Below, piece by piece: positions 32,824 through 43,899 of a stretch of 64,000 nucleotides of DNA. The notes beneath the pieces were generated by a model that had not been told where the DNA came from, ran no database searches, and worked only from the letters and a program-made list of their open reading frames with translations. Origin of the DNA: Dolomedes plantarius (taxonomy: Eukaryota; Arthropoda; Arachnida; Araneae; Dolomedidae); assembly GCA_907164885.2 (NCBI GenBank), contig OU015499.1:158228828-158292827 (forward strand), read 5' to 3'. Each line of letters opens with the position of its first letter. Positions within the stretch are counted from its first letter, which is position 1. The translations under genes were made by a program, and so were the position numbers.

Positions 32824-35085
32824 TAAAAAGGCTTCATAGAATAGCTTATAAAAAATGGTCTTGGTGAAACAATATATTCAAAACAAAAGAATTTAATTTT
32901 TTTTTAAAACACATAAAAGCTAGAAGTTAAACATGGTACCTCAATATAAACACATAAAAAATACAAAAATAATTGAGAAATAAAGTACAATAAGTTTTAA
33001 AGTTTGTAGAAAGATAATTTCAACGTATATAGCAGAATGAGAAAAAAATTTTTGACAATACTATTACTGGTGAATTTATAGAACAAAAATTTAAATTTAA
33101 TTTATTTCGAAGTATAATCATCAATTTGTAAAATTAAGAAGAAAAATTAAATTATTTTAGGAAGGGGTATAAAATTAATCAAAAGCAAAAATTACGAAAC
33201 TTTCTTTGAAAAAATTAGAATTCCAAAGTACTAATCAAGATGAAGTGATATACCAGATGCACTCAAGCAAGGGTAAGCTTTCACGTTCCTGATTGCATTC
33301 CTTGAAAAGGAGGAAAATAAAAATGTTATGGAAAGAATTCAAAATATTTTTCATTCTCTAAAAGTATAATTCGTTATTTGAGGCTAAAAAGTCTTTGGGA
33401 TCCCTTGGCTTTTTTCTTGGCTAGTCTAAAGGATCGTTATTCAAATTCAATTAGTTGAAACTGAAATAAAACCAAGTGACATTTCTAAAATGTAATCGCT
33501 GACCTTTGGTGATGTAAGAGCAAAGTTTAGCTGGATCTCATTTGCAGCCTATTAAAACATTAAACTGAATAATAAAGACATTTATTATAAAGATTACAAC
33601 CTAATTGTAGCAGAACATAAACGAAGGAACCACTTATATACTCACCAGATTCGAGGCCGTAAAAATTAAGCACATTTCTCAACATTCATTGTTTTGGTGT
33701 TTTTTTTTAATTTAATTTCATGCTTAAAATATATTAAAGTTTTAAAACACCTAAAGCTTATGAAAGTTTAGTGAGTTTTTTTTACAGATTTGGTGAGTTT
33801 TTACAGCTTTGCACCATCAGCAGTAGTCTGTACTTAAGGCATTGATTCTTGTATCATTCTTCTATCTGAGAACTTTTTATTTATGATTGCATTTGGAATA
33901 ATTTTTTTTATGTTATTTGTTTCTGTAATCATTCAGTGTTAACATTTTTGATGACAACATTTAATAAATAACAATCATACTCATTTTCATAGCAATAAAG
34001 ATAACAGAAACAGCATCTTTACTTATATAAAAGCCTAGAGTAGAAAAAGTGTAGGTAACCATTCCGGGATGGACCAAGTTGGGAACATCTTAACATTGCG
34101 ATGCCATTTTCTGAAATTTTTCTTGAAAAATAATACCACAAAAGTGACATATTTTGAAACCCTTTAAAAAATAAGAAAATTTAAAGTGACACTAGCTCAA
34201 AACCGTTTAGTTTTTGAAATATCCATTGAAAAGAATAGCTTATTCAATTGTGTCATTCACTTGAATTTCGAATTCATTCTACTCCATGGTTTTTCATATT
34301 CCTTTTAAATAACTACATTTTTAATGTTAATTAAATTGTGTTTCACGTTTTATTTTTGTTTTATTTTGTTGTTTACTGCTGTTTAAGTATCTACAGTTTT
34401 CAGCAATGCCCAATGAAAATTATAATCACCTCTTGAAACGTTGATCAACAGTCCGTCATTTTTGACGGGGGTTATAGACTAGTTAAATATAATACTCCTT
34501 AATATTCAACATTTTAAGTTCATCATACATTATAATATGCTTGTTTAAAGTTTTAAATTAATGTATTTCAAAGAGGAGGATATAAAAGTAATACTTGATA
34601 TTTAAAATTGAAATTCTTATTAAAGGGAAAATAAATTATTTAAGACTTCAAAAGTGTACACAATTATTAATATTATATATAAAGTGTTGAGTTTCCTCTG
34701 CACCATGCATTCTAAAGATTTCTTCATTAGAAACATTCCAAGATTTACAAAATCTGTATTAACTAATATTTATGACAGCCTTGATATGATATTTAAAAAA
34801 ATGTATATTGTAAATATTGTACTTAGGTCAGTTTAGAACTAGATTTTAACTGTCTGCTCTTGTACCTGCATATTCTTTATACTTAATAGATATATTTTGT
34901 ACTGTCAAAATTTATGACTGCTTTCTAGCTGTTCATGTCTTCGGAATTTTTTAATATATATAGTTTATGTCCTTCAGTTCAGTGGTTGTCAAATTGATGT
35001 TTATTGTTTTAGGATATATGTATCCTATCCTCCTCTGAGGGGTAAAAAATATTAAATGAATAGAAAGTAACTGTAGCAAAAGTGT
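32824..35085. other. AT-rich, no recognised gene
   Basis: No frame with a recognisable domain. GAGGAGGATA near 34575 and its complement near 35025 (TATCCTCCTC) could be ends of an old inverted-repeat element of about 460 bp, but no target duplication was found. Confidence 0.45.
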
Positions 35086-35259
35086 CTAAAATTAACATTT
35101 TTGATGTGATGATTAGTGTTAAAAATTCTTTTTATATTCCACAGTTCTCCAGAAATATGTTGTATAATTAAGCTAAAATTAACATCTTTGATGTGATGAT
35201 TAGTGTTAAAAATTCTTTTTATATTCCACAGTTCTCCAGAAATATGTTGTATAATTAAG
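35086..35259. repeat. Two tandem copies of an 87-bp unit
   Basis: The unit beginning CTAAAATTAACAT at 35086 repeats at 35173 with very few differences. 87 is a multiple of three, so a minus-strand frame (35327-35052) shows a 29-residue repeat, but there is no other evidence of coding. Confidence 0.9.
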
Positions 35260-35509
35260 CTGTGATGGAATAAGCTGGGCCCATTTGCAGAAATTATGGT
35301 GGGGTCCTTCAAAATTCTGATATACATTAAATGATAAACATTTAATGTGCATAAAAGACTAAAATTTGGAAGGTGGTCATATTTAATTTTTTATATACAT
35401 TTATAAGAAAAGAAAAGCAAAAAAGTAGCTAGACTACATATATTTTATTCACAGAACAAAGTTATTTACAATCTAATTTTATTAGATAATTTATCTGCAA
35501 GATCATTTA

Positions 35510-36430
35510 TATATTGATGAAATTTTAATTTCCTTGTTTCTACATTCTCTATAGACAGTATTGCGAAGCTGTGGAGTCTCTCCTTGGATATTGTTGACCT
35601 CAGGTATGTTATAGTTAAATTTTATTTAGGAAAGCTTCTTTTTCCCAATGCTACAGTTACATGCATTGTTAAAAATATGTAGCATTGTAAAACTGTAGCA
35701 TTGTTCCCAATGCTACAGTTACATGCATTGTTAAAAATATTCTTAAAGTTATAAGTGCATTTGAAAAACCAGTAGCTGTTATTGATAGCAATTGTAGAAT
35801 TTTTATAGGGTTTCCAAAGCAGTAGGTTTTAATACTTCCATTTTTTCAACCAGCATATAGCTATCTATATCTACATCTTTTATAGACTTCATTTGATAAT
35901 TTTTCTGAATCATTTTTATGTATCTGTTAAGGCAATTTCTAGTACCAATGCGTGTTTTCAATGTGTGTTCTGTGGAATCTCCTGGAATGGATTTGTTCAG
36001 CATTGTACAGTATTTGTTAAAAATAATGCAACTCGAACATTTCTTTTCAGTTACTTATTGGTTCATCCTGATACATCATTAAATAGCCTTTTTCATTTTG
36101 TTAAACGTGCTTCCCAAAAACTCTGAAGTAGCTTCTAAGTAAGTTGCAAGCGCTGTGGCTCCAACTAAAACTTGTTTGAAACCAGAGTAGCTATATTTTC
36201 TTAGGCAATCTAGAAGGTTTCTAAATGATCACAGTACTTCCTTTCAGACATCTTTTAAATGTTTCTTCCTGTGGGGCTCTTGCTAACACAGGCTCATTTG
36301 CATCCAATAAGTCTAGTCCAGTTGGATTAGAGTCAGCCCTGCCTTTGATAATTAATTCATTACAAATTTTCTCTCCTTTTATGCATAGTGATCCTAAAGC
36401 TGTCTTTTGATTATTCAGTTCATTTTAATT
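35510..36430 (-). pseudogene. hAT transposase C-terminal remnant (ZMYM1-like)
   Basis: Minus-strand translation near 35610-35510 reads YLRSTISKERLHSFAILSIE, the hAT C-terminal dimerisation motif, preceded by a decayed ALGKRSF block near 35650-35625. Further upstream a 66-codon frame (36003-35803) and pieces to about 36430 may be the hAT middle. The same family as the fragment at 7543-7740. No ends or target duplication identified. A 48-bp local duplication (about 35655-35755) interrupts it. Confidence 0.6.
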
Positions 36431-36657
36431 CTACGATGAACTGTGAGAAGTTTGGTTTCACAGACTTTTTACAATTTTATAAATAGAACACTGACTAGTA
36501 GTCAAAATTTGTTGTCTTGATTTAAACATGTAAATCTTCTTCTGGCAGAAAAATTGTGAGTATTTTGTATCTTTTACATTGCATGTTATCTCATTGAATC
36601 ATCATTTGGTAAGTCAAGTTTCAGTACTTATTTAGCTGTATTAAAGTCTTTGAGGGG

Positions 36658-37103
36658 TGTAATGTATTAGATACACAACTACTATATTATAGTCATTGGT
36701 ATGATCAAAAAGTTAAAATGATCAGTGAGCACACGTTATATGTTAAGCAACCATGTTTATTTCCAACTGAGGACTACCGTTGTCAAAACTTAGCCCTAAA
36801 ACTTAGCATGAATATCTGTTGCCACAAATCACTCACTCCTTTCAACAACGCTATATCTTAAAAAACAAGATTTTTCAGGGGAGGGATTTGAAAGTTTAAA
36901 AGTACATTGAAATGTATTGAAAATAAATTTTTATTCTGCTCTCTTGCGGCTAAATATTCAGCGGTGAGTTATGATGATCTTGCAGGGATATACTACTCTT
37001 TCAGGGCATTCTGAAAATAAGCATAACTAAAAATCACCGATTTTTGAGATATGACGTTGGTAAAAGGAGTGAGCGAAATATGGATATATAAGTACATGAT
37101 ACA
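36658..37103 (-). repeat. 3' LTR of Gypsy copy B, with MITE inside
   Basis: Matches the 5' LTR (42831-43037) at its outer parts, 36658-36829 and 37076-37103, with a 246-bp insertion between. Starts TG, ends CA. Confidence 0.82.
36830..37075. mobile_element. 246-bp MITE inside the Gypsy LTR
   Basis: Ends CACTCACTCCTTTCAACAAC and, inward from the right, CGCTCACTCCTTTTACCAAC: about 20-bp imperfect inverted repeats. AAAT occurs at both flanks while the other LTRs show it once, consistent with a short target duplication. Non-coding. Confidence 0.75.
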
Positions 37104-37112
37104 CTCCTCCTT
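37104..37112 (-). other. Polypurine tract of Gypsy copy B
   Basis: Read on the minus strand this is AAGGAGGAG immediately before the 3' LTR, the expected plus-strand primer site. Confidence 0.65.
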
Positions 37113-37338
37113 AAAATTTTGCACAATAGTTAAAATTTAAGATGAAAATAAGTAGATAAAGTATACAACAGTCTGTGGTTAAAACTAAAATTTAATACAA
37201 ATTATTTTTACAGATCTATAAATTTAAGCAATTTCGAGGCTTTATTAGCCTTTTTGGCTGTGGTGTTTTATATAACAAATTAGAGTTTTTATAACAGTCG
37301 AAGGCCCTTTTAAGCTTTTTGTCAGTTCCTGATATAAT

Positions 37339-38055
37339 CTATCCTTTTTCCACTATCTCTGTAGGAGTTTGAGATATAGTCTCATTCCCCATGAACTCAG
37401 AAACAGGCTTTGCGAGCCTTGCATCATCAGTAGATGTCACTGAAGATTCACTCACATGATGAAGTGGCACACTGTTATGAGCTCTAACCTCAGGAACATG
37501 AAATGTGCACTTCTGTAGGTGATCTGCATGTACGAAAGGTACTTGATTGTTTACATTTACCAGATAGGTACTTTCACTGATGTTTTTTATGATGGTACTA
37601 AGGAACCATTTAATTTTATTGTTTCTGGTAGATTTAAAACAAACTTTTTCATTGAGACTAAAATGCCTTACCACTAGCTGTTGAACGAGACCTTTGACAC
37701 TCTTGATAGTTCTTTTCTTTCACAATGTGATCACTTCTGAGCTGAGTAATCTTTGTCTGTGGTGTATACCTGAAGATAAGTTCGGCTGGTGTCTTCAATA
37801 TAACTGATGAAGGTGTATTTCTTTAAGCAAATAATATATAGTCCAACCTATGATGAAAATTATCTTATATCTTTTTGGAAAACTTTTGTTTCTTCAACAT
37901 GTTCTTTATAATATTAACAGATTTCTCTGCAGCTCCATTAGAATTTGAATGGTACGGTGGTCAATTTCTCAAAATAATGCCATTTGACTTAAAAAATTCT
38001 ACAAATTCCTCAGATTTAAATTGTTTTGCATTGTTCATATAATTTCCAGACGGTT
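37339..38055 (-). pseudogene. Gypsy integrase, core C-terminal half and tail
   Basis: Minus-strand pieces. Near 38055-37900 the frame reads NNAKQFKSEEFVEFFKSNG then, after a stop, PYHSNSNGAAEKSV, which carries the catalytic Glu of the DDE core. A block near 37830-37775 ends TPAELIF, the usual end of the core. 37674-37339 (VRHFSLNEKVCFK..., WFLSTIIKNISESTYLVNVN, HADHLQKC) is the C-terminal tail. Stops and shifts; catalytic Asp residues are in the missing segment. Confidence 0.78.
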
Positions 38056-39007
38056 CTATAAGATGTGTAGCGTAACAGTTTTTTTCAAACAACTAATATA
38101 ACACAACATTTTATTTTTCACAAATTCATTATCATAATTCTTATGTTGAAAGGGTCAAAATGTAGAGATGAAGCTAAACGTAAGAGAAATATATGGTTAA
38201 ACAAAAATATTGTATGGAATATGTGAGATTAAGAAATTAAAAAACATCATTCTTTTTAAAATCAAATTAACAAAAAAATTTCTTGCTTTCATAGCACATA
38301 AAAATATTTATTGGTAAATTAGGGTGTCTTTTTTTTTTAAATATATATAAATATGGTGAGCAAAGTTTTTCAGTTTGTTCATTCTATTCTCCTCTTTTTT
38401 GAGGGGAAGATGCATTAATTTTAAATGTATTCAACTTGAATTTAAGTAAATGAAAAGTGAAACTAATAATTTAAAAAATTTGACAATATTTAGTTACATT
38501 AAAATGAAATATGTTAATCATTTGACCATATTAAACCAGGTAGGTATATTATAATGTAAAAATATTGTTATTTCCTATTAAATATTATATCCAGGAGGGT
38601 GGATATTGTTCTTAGTTGAATCACACTTACTGCAAAAAACTATAGTACTAGTAATGCATAACCAAATCAATAAGACACATTTCTAAAGAATTAAAACCAT
38701 GAGGAGTATCTAAGTTAAAAGGATTCAAATGTAAATGTTTTAAAATTAATATTTTGAAAAATATATTTCCTTAGAAGCATTCAGCTTTTAACATATTTTT
38801 TTTAATAATAAGACTAAAATAATACAATAAATATATTTCTATTTAACAGGGAAAAGCATATATATATATATATATATCAAGATCTGTTGCATCTCTAATA
38901 GAAATGGAGAACAAATAAAATAAACTGCATACTTTTGCACATAAACACTCATAAAATCTGTAATCAAAGCTGTTATCAGGTGCTTCATTCAAACTACCCC
39001 ATGGTGT
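38056..39007. other. AT-rich insertion replacing the integrase core start
   Basis: No coding features. It separates the integrase N-terminus (39214-39008) from the core's C-terminal half (38055). Contains a short (TA)n run (38858-38877). The identity of the inserted DNA is unknown. Confidence 0.5.
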
Positions 39008-39214
39008 TTAGTATGTATTACATGAAGAACCTTTTCTCCCAAACACCCCAGAATAAGTAATCTGTTTGCTGTTAGTATAGCAGTTATTTTCAATACTGAG
39101 TTCATCTCTCACTCTGTAATAATCCTTTAGGGAATCTTCAACAACTTGTGGCCAACCAAACTCCGTATAGTTAATTGCTTTACTAACATCAGAATCAATA
39201 TAACTTTTTTTCAA
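39008..39214 (-). pseudogene. Gypsy RNase H–integrase junction
   Basis: 68-residue frame. VVEDSLKDYYRVRDELSIEN matches the segment leading into the zinc-binding domain of Gypsy integrases (YYxVRDELSxxDGLLL). It diverges after CYTNSKQITY, and the HHCC residues are not present in this frame. Confidence 0.7.
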
Positions 39215-39229
39215 TTTTTTTGTTATTCA

Positions 39230-39700
39230 GATCTTCAAACTCTGCTAAACAGTATACAAACTCATGACCATATTTCTTGACTGGGTCATCATCCCTAAAA
39301 GGAAGACGAGAAAGAGCATCTGCTAGCAAAAGGTCTGAGTCCTTTTTGTACTTTATGATATAATCATAGCTAGATAATATTAATGCCTATCTTTGCATCC
39401 TTGAATTTGCCATCTCTTGAACAGGTTTATCATGACCTAATGGTCGACAACGATTTTGTGTCTGTTTCAATGACAAATTTTTGGTCTTGTAAGTATTTAT
39501 TGAAACATTTGATGCCAAAAATGATAGCTAATGTTCCTTTATGTACCTGAGCATAGTTACTCTCTGCTTTTTTGAGAGTTTTTTATGCAAATATTGGTCT
39601 TAATAAACCAGGTAATTCATGGTATTACACTGCTCCAAGACCATAATTGGTTGAATCACATTGTAGAACAATTGGTTTAGTCATGTCATGATGCACTAAA
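39230..39700 (-). pseudogene. Gypsy RNase H (copy B)
   Basis: Minus-strand reading frame with stops. VLQCDSTNYGLGAV near 39670-39630 carries the first catalytic Asp, KKAESNYAQVHKGTLAII the Glu, FVIETDTKSL the next Asp, and LADALSRLPFRDDDPVK near 39335-39275 is the family's RNase H end motif. Not open, so non-functional. Confidence 0.78.
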
Positions 39701-39789
39701 ACATTATGTTTATTAGGCAAAATCTTACTTTTTTCAAATGAATCAATACACTCCTTGTTGAAATCTCATTTCATATGTTTTCTAACAAT

Positions 39790-40592
39790 TTATATAGATG
39801 TTTCAACATTGAATTGTTGATCATAACCTAAATGTCCCAAATAACTTTTCAATTCAATAACATTTCTAGGTACTGGTGTATTTGATATATCATCACATTT
39901 GTCTTTAAAGGGGTGAATGCCTTCAGGATCTTTAACATGACCCAAAATTTTAGTTTTATCTTTGAAAAATTCAAATTTGGTGATATTTACCTTAACACTG
40001 AAAGAATGTAGCATCTGCAACACCAGCTCAGTTCTATATTTACATTCTTTAGTATTTGCATGTTTGAATAGATCATCAATATAACAATCTGTGAAGGAGA
40101 AGTCCTTTAAAATATTGTCCATTTTTTGAAGGAACAAGAAAGATCCTGATTTAATACCAAAAGGTAATTTTGTATACCTCTGTAAACCTTTAGGCGTGTT
40201 CAGCGTTAACAGCTCTTGAGACTCATGAGTAATAGGTAGCTGATGGAAAGCCATTGACAAATCAATTTTTGAGAAGTATTTACCCGATCCCACATTTGTT
40301 AATCTTCTTGGGATGGAAGTGGGTAGAATTGGGTTTCACAAAATTTGTTCACTGTAACTGAAAAATCTCCACTAATTCGAACAGTTCTTTTACCTTCACT
40401 GTTCAGTTTGGCTACTGGGACAGTAGGGGTTGCCCGTTTGGAATGACCTACAGGTATCAGAACACCTTTCTGAATCAATAAATCCAACTCTTCATCCACC
40501 AGCTGTCTTACTGCATATGGAGCTGGTCTGGTTTTGCAAAATATTGGTACAGAATCTTCCTTCATAGCAATATATACCAGTACATCCAACAT
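39790..40592 (-). pseudogene. Gypsy reverse transcriptase (copy B)
   Basis: Two frames, 40592-40299 and 40293-39790, separated by a small deletion near 40296. The first has VPIFCKTRPAPYAVRQLVDE, LIQKGVLIPVGHSKRATPTV and KRTVRISGDFSVTVNKF. The second has YFSKIDLSMAFHQLP, TKLPFGIKSGSFLF and the catalytic box as YIDDLF. It then runs into the RT thumb (HPFKDKCDDISNTPVPRNVI, LKSYLGHLGY). Better preserved than copy A. Confidence 0.9.
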
Positions 40593-40643
40593 TCCTTTTG
40601 AATCACTTGTACTAAAACAGTTAGGGAATTTGGATTGGTAATA

Positions 40644-40898
40644 TTATGAAACATTTTCTTGAGAAAAATCAGCTTGAATTTTAGGACATTTAAGCTCACC
40701 ATTGACATTTGCAATGTGGTCATATTTCTCTTTATTCAAATCAATGCCAAGTTGTTGAATCCAATAGCGACCCAAAAGTGTAGGTCTATTTGGCATTTCA
40801 ATAGCAACCAATGATAACAATAGATTTTTCTCTTTAAATTTGACAGGCACCTGAAATCTTCTGACAATTTTTTGTTTTTCACCTAAATATGAGCACAA
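40644..40898 (-). pseudogene. Gypsy protease C-terminal part (copy B)
   Basis: 84-residue frame containing FKEKNLLLSLVAIEM and RPTLLGRYWIQQLGIDLNK, the C-terminal protease block of the family. The active-site region lies just upstream, around 40975-40999, and is disrupted by a small insertion and frameshift. Confidence 0.72.
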
Positions 40899-40951
40899 AG
40901 CTGGAATTTCTAGTTGTTTAAGTGTCCCTAATTTTAAACAGTCACTTATTT

Positions 40952-41232
40952 CTAGACATCACAGAATGTGCACTGCCAGAATCTTATCTTCATGTCCACT
41001 GAGGTACTACCTATTAATAAATTAATGAGGTAAGGCATCGGAAACTCATGTTCAATGGCTGCACATATTGACACAATGTTGATGTACATGTCATTTTGTT
41101 CTTCAACAAAATTTGTCGCAGAGATTCTGCAAGTACTGGTAATGTGTCCTTGATGTTGACACTTATAACAAGTCACATTTGTAAAGAAGCATTCATCGCG
41201 ATGTTTCTTTCCACAATGTTTACAATTTCTGG
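40952..41232 (-). pseudogene. Gypsy gag zinc knuckles and protease start (copy B)
   Basis: Minus-strand: CKHCGKKHRDEC near 41230-41195 and CYKCQHQGHITSTC near 41170-41129 are a variant and a canonical C-x2-C-x4-H-x4-C nucleic-acid-binding knuckle. Downstream, LINLLIGSTSVDMKI leads into the damaged protease active site. The knuckles would bind element RNA during packaging. Confidence 0.8.
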
Positions 41233-41236
41233 TTAA

Positions 41237-42020
41237 TTTCCAATAAGCGGTGCCCCATGTATTTCACTGCGTTGGAACCGCCATCTTGGTTATCGCCAAA
41301 CTGGCGACGGGAGACGTAAACAAGATGGCGGTTCGAAAGCAGCGGGAAACATGAAATTTACTATAAAATGATGAGAGAATACAAATTTCAATAGCAGGAA
41401 ACATGAAATTTAAAGAAAAAAACTGTTTTTTTTTTTCAAATTTTAAAATAATGAAAGAATATATAAATGGCGGCCCAGGGCTGCCATTTTTATTCCTCAT
41501 CGCAACACTTTTCTAAATGTCATGGGTTTTTTTAAGAAATCCCTCATTTTTCTCGGTTTTTACAATTCATCTTATAAAAAAAGTGTCGATTTTTTTAAAA
41601 GAATCATAGAAAGAATTTTAATTGACAAACTACCCTTTCAGTTCGAAAAATTTCTCTGTTAGAAAAACGCGATTTATCTTCAATTTAGTTATAGTAAAAT
41701 CTTGATTATCAGTCGGGATTGTCTTACAAGATCCATTACTCAGTATGTAGAGAAATTTGATTGCCAATAAATGTGTTTCGCCCAGGGCTGCTAAAATCCT
41801 GAGCATCGCCCCTGCAAGCGCAGTATAAAAATCCAGATTAAACTGGTCTACCAGTAAAACACAAGCCCTGATTGGCGGTTCATTATTCAAAGCGGAAGCG
41901 ATATACGGCTAACTTAAAAGGGCATTTAACAAAGACAAACCACATTTGGCGTTGCATTGCCAAAGTGGCAAAAATCTACAAAAAAATATATTGCCAGACT
42001 GCGGCACCGTGTATTGGGAA
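41237..42020. mobile_element. 784-bp insert in Gypsy gag with 18-bp imperfect inverted ends
   Basis: Left end TTTCCAATAAGCGGTGCC (41237-41254) and, inward from the right, TTCCCAATACACGGTGCC. It separates the gag zinc knuckles from gag sequence at 42021-42322. TTAA precedes the left end but not the right, so no target duplication is established. Contains an inverted pair of CAAGATGGCGGTTC words (41275-41288 / 41321-41334). Two minus frames (41500-41264, 41890-41630) have no recognised domain. Confidence 0.6.
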
Positions 42021-42770
42021 TGAGCCCAATTTCTACCATTTCTACTAATTGGGGATTTATTTAGGAAGTTGCTCTCAGGTTGACGATTCTTAGCCTTGCC
42101 CAGAAAAAATGACCAGGAGTTGTGTTTTTGAAAGTTGTATTTGCATTTGAAATTTTTAGAACGTTTCCTTCTTTTACCTTGAAGAATTCTGCTTCTCTGC
42201 TGGTCGTTTCCATAGCAAGCGCTATTTCACACGCTTTCTTCAAATCAAGTTTTGAATCATTTAATAGTATGTTTTGTATTTGCTGGTCTGCTAAACCACA
42301 AAGTACTTTATCCCTAATGACATCGTTTAAGAATTGTCCAAAAGCACACTTACTTGCTTGTTCTTAGATTTTCACGATGAAGGTTGCCACATCTTCTGTA
42401 TGTTGCTTCGGATTATAAAACCGAATTGCTGCATAATAACTGAAGTTTTAGGCGAGAAAATGGTTCATTAATACGTTGATGATTTCATCATATGGAGTCT
42501 GTTTTAAAGGTTTTGGTTGAAGAAGATTGCATAGTGTTCAGATTACTTTTTTCCCAACACAGGTCAGCAGTGTGGCCCATTAGTCATTGTCTTTTTTATT
42601 CTGTTAGCTTCAAAATAAAAATCAATCTGAAGTAGATACTCTTCAAAATAATAGTTTTCATTATAAGCTCACATTTTACAAGTGTGAGGATTATACCCTT
42701 CATAGTCTGAGTCTGCCATTTTTAAACCACGTGGGAGCTTCGTGAGTCAGGAAAAGAGACAAATATTTAT
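42021..42770 (-). pseudogene. Gypsy gag capsid region (copy B)
   Basis: The frame 42243-42061 has KKACEIALAMETTSREAEFF, the C-terminal capsid block seen in Gypsy Gag (LxxAxxIAxxxExAxxxA). 42770-42322 is the decayed equivalent of copy A's 1479-1835 with several stops. Truncated and not translatable as a whole. Confidence 0.68.
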
Positions 42771-42830
42771 CTACAGAATTAGAAGTTTTTTTGTTGCAAG
42801 CAGAACTTTTGTTTTAATCCTCATCACCTA

Positions 42831-43037
42831 TGTAATGTATTAGATACATAACTACTTTACTATAATCATTGGTATATTCAGGAAATTAGAATAATCAGAG
42901 AATACACATTATCCGTTATGCAACCATATTTATTTCGAACTGAAACTACCGTTGCCAAAACCTAGCCCTAAAACTTAGCATGAATATCTGTTGCCACAAA
43001 TATGGATATATAAGTAATGACATATAAGTACATGACA
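42831..43037 (-). repeat. 5' LTR of Gypsy copy B
   Basis: 207 bp, TG...CA, paralogous to 1949-2151 and to the outer parts of the 3' LTR. Adjacent on the left is the mutated primer site. Confidence 0.85.
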
Positions 43038-43192
43038 ACTATTTAAAGGAGTTTTTCAGAAACTTTGAAAATGCTGGTCTCTTTTCACAAGAGAATCTCT
43101 GTGGTAGATCTTCTATTTCAGTTTCCGGTTTTAATTACTCTTAACTTGCTACAAGAATAAGCAACAACTTTTTAGTCTGAAAAAACTTTGAC

Positions 43193-43459
43193 CTACCCCC
43201 TTTTTTTCTGAATGCTTTCTTTCTGAAGAATTTCTTTTTTCTCTGAATGCAATGACTTCTGATTCACCAAGTCTGTTGTTAATAAATGTGTCTTAGGTAC
43301 AATATTCATACTGTCGTAACAAGATTTCTCTCCAAAATGCCAGTTTTTGCATTTTTCTCCCTTCAATTCTTCAGTTTGTTCTATACGGAAGGTATACACT
43401 GCAGGCATGCAAGATGCTTTACATGCATAGCAATGAAAATCCGAGGGCAGGGAAAGCAC
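43193..43459 (-). CDS. Unidentified cysteine-containing frame, conserved in both duplicates
   Basis: 88-residue frame including FHCYACKASCMPAVY and KCKNWHFGEKSCYDS. In copy A (about 2540-2400) the first about 45 residues are still readable on the same strand (CNACKSSCMPAVYSF) before a frameshift. Two C-x2-C-type pairs suggest a small zinc-binding segment. Could be an exon of a host gene, a transposon fragment, or chance. I do not recognise it. Confidence 0.25.
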   Translation of the reverse strand: MLSLPSDFHCYACKASCMPAVYTFRIEQTEELKGEKCKNWHFGEKSCYDSMNIVPKTHLLTTDLVNQKSLHSEKKEILQKESIQKKRG

Positions 43460-43668
43460 CCAATTATTTTAGGATTTTGGTAAATTTCCTTTTTTTAGAT
43501 TTTTGCGAATATTAAATTTCTTCTCACTTCTCAATAATATGCGACAATTATCTCTCACTTTAGTTCTGTAGGAATAAATAATATAGATGATAGAAATCTT
43601 CCAAGATGTAAAAAAACGAAGGTCAAAATAAACATAATTAATTGTCAGAAATGAGATAATTCTGAATT

Positions 43669-43899
43669 ATGTCTAGGACTTCCTTGAAAAATCTAACATA
43701 TCCTGAGCATTGTAATTCAAAATGGTCAGAATGTGATATTTGTATTTCTAGGTATATATGTAGTTGTGCTCAGAGCTTAATTAATGCAAATTTATGTTTG
43801 TATATTCATGATGTTGTGTATCATTTTCTTGTACCTCATTTTATCACTTTTATATCTCATCATCTACATTTAAGTGATGGTTTTGTTGAGATACCTTGA
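43669..43899 (+). pseudogene. SWIM zinc-finger C-terminal remnant (copy B)
   Basis: 76-residue frame: CNSKWSECDICISRYICSCA then LINANLCLYIHDVV. This fits the CxxC-type lead and C-x-C...C-x-H pattern of the SWIM finger at the end of MULE-type transposases, with Tyr/Leu in the normal CKHIH position (CLYIH), so a degenerate copy. The N-terminal domain of such a gene is seen separately at 62087-62998. Confidence 0.4.

Larger units (their letters stand above)
36658..43037 (-). mobile_element. Ty3/Gypsy retrotransposon, near full length, copy B
   Basis: Bounded by LTRs at 36658-37103 (3') and 42831-43037 (5'). Minus-strand order is gag (42770-40952), protease (40898-40644), RT (40592-39790), RNase H (about 39700-39230), integrase (39214-37339), polypurine tract (37112-37104). 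Frames are broken throughout and a segment of the integrase core is replaced by AT-rich sequence (38056-39007). No target duplication flanks the LTRs (GAGGGG left, ACTAT right), suggesting rearrangement on one side. Its right part is the paralogue of 1-2151. Confidence 0.9.

Noticed and set aside
34575..35035. Inverted-repeat element bounded by GAGGAGGATA
   Set aside because: Only about 11 bp match and no flanking duplication.
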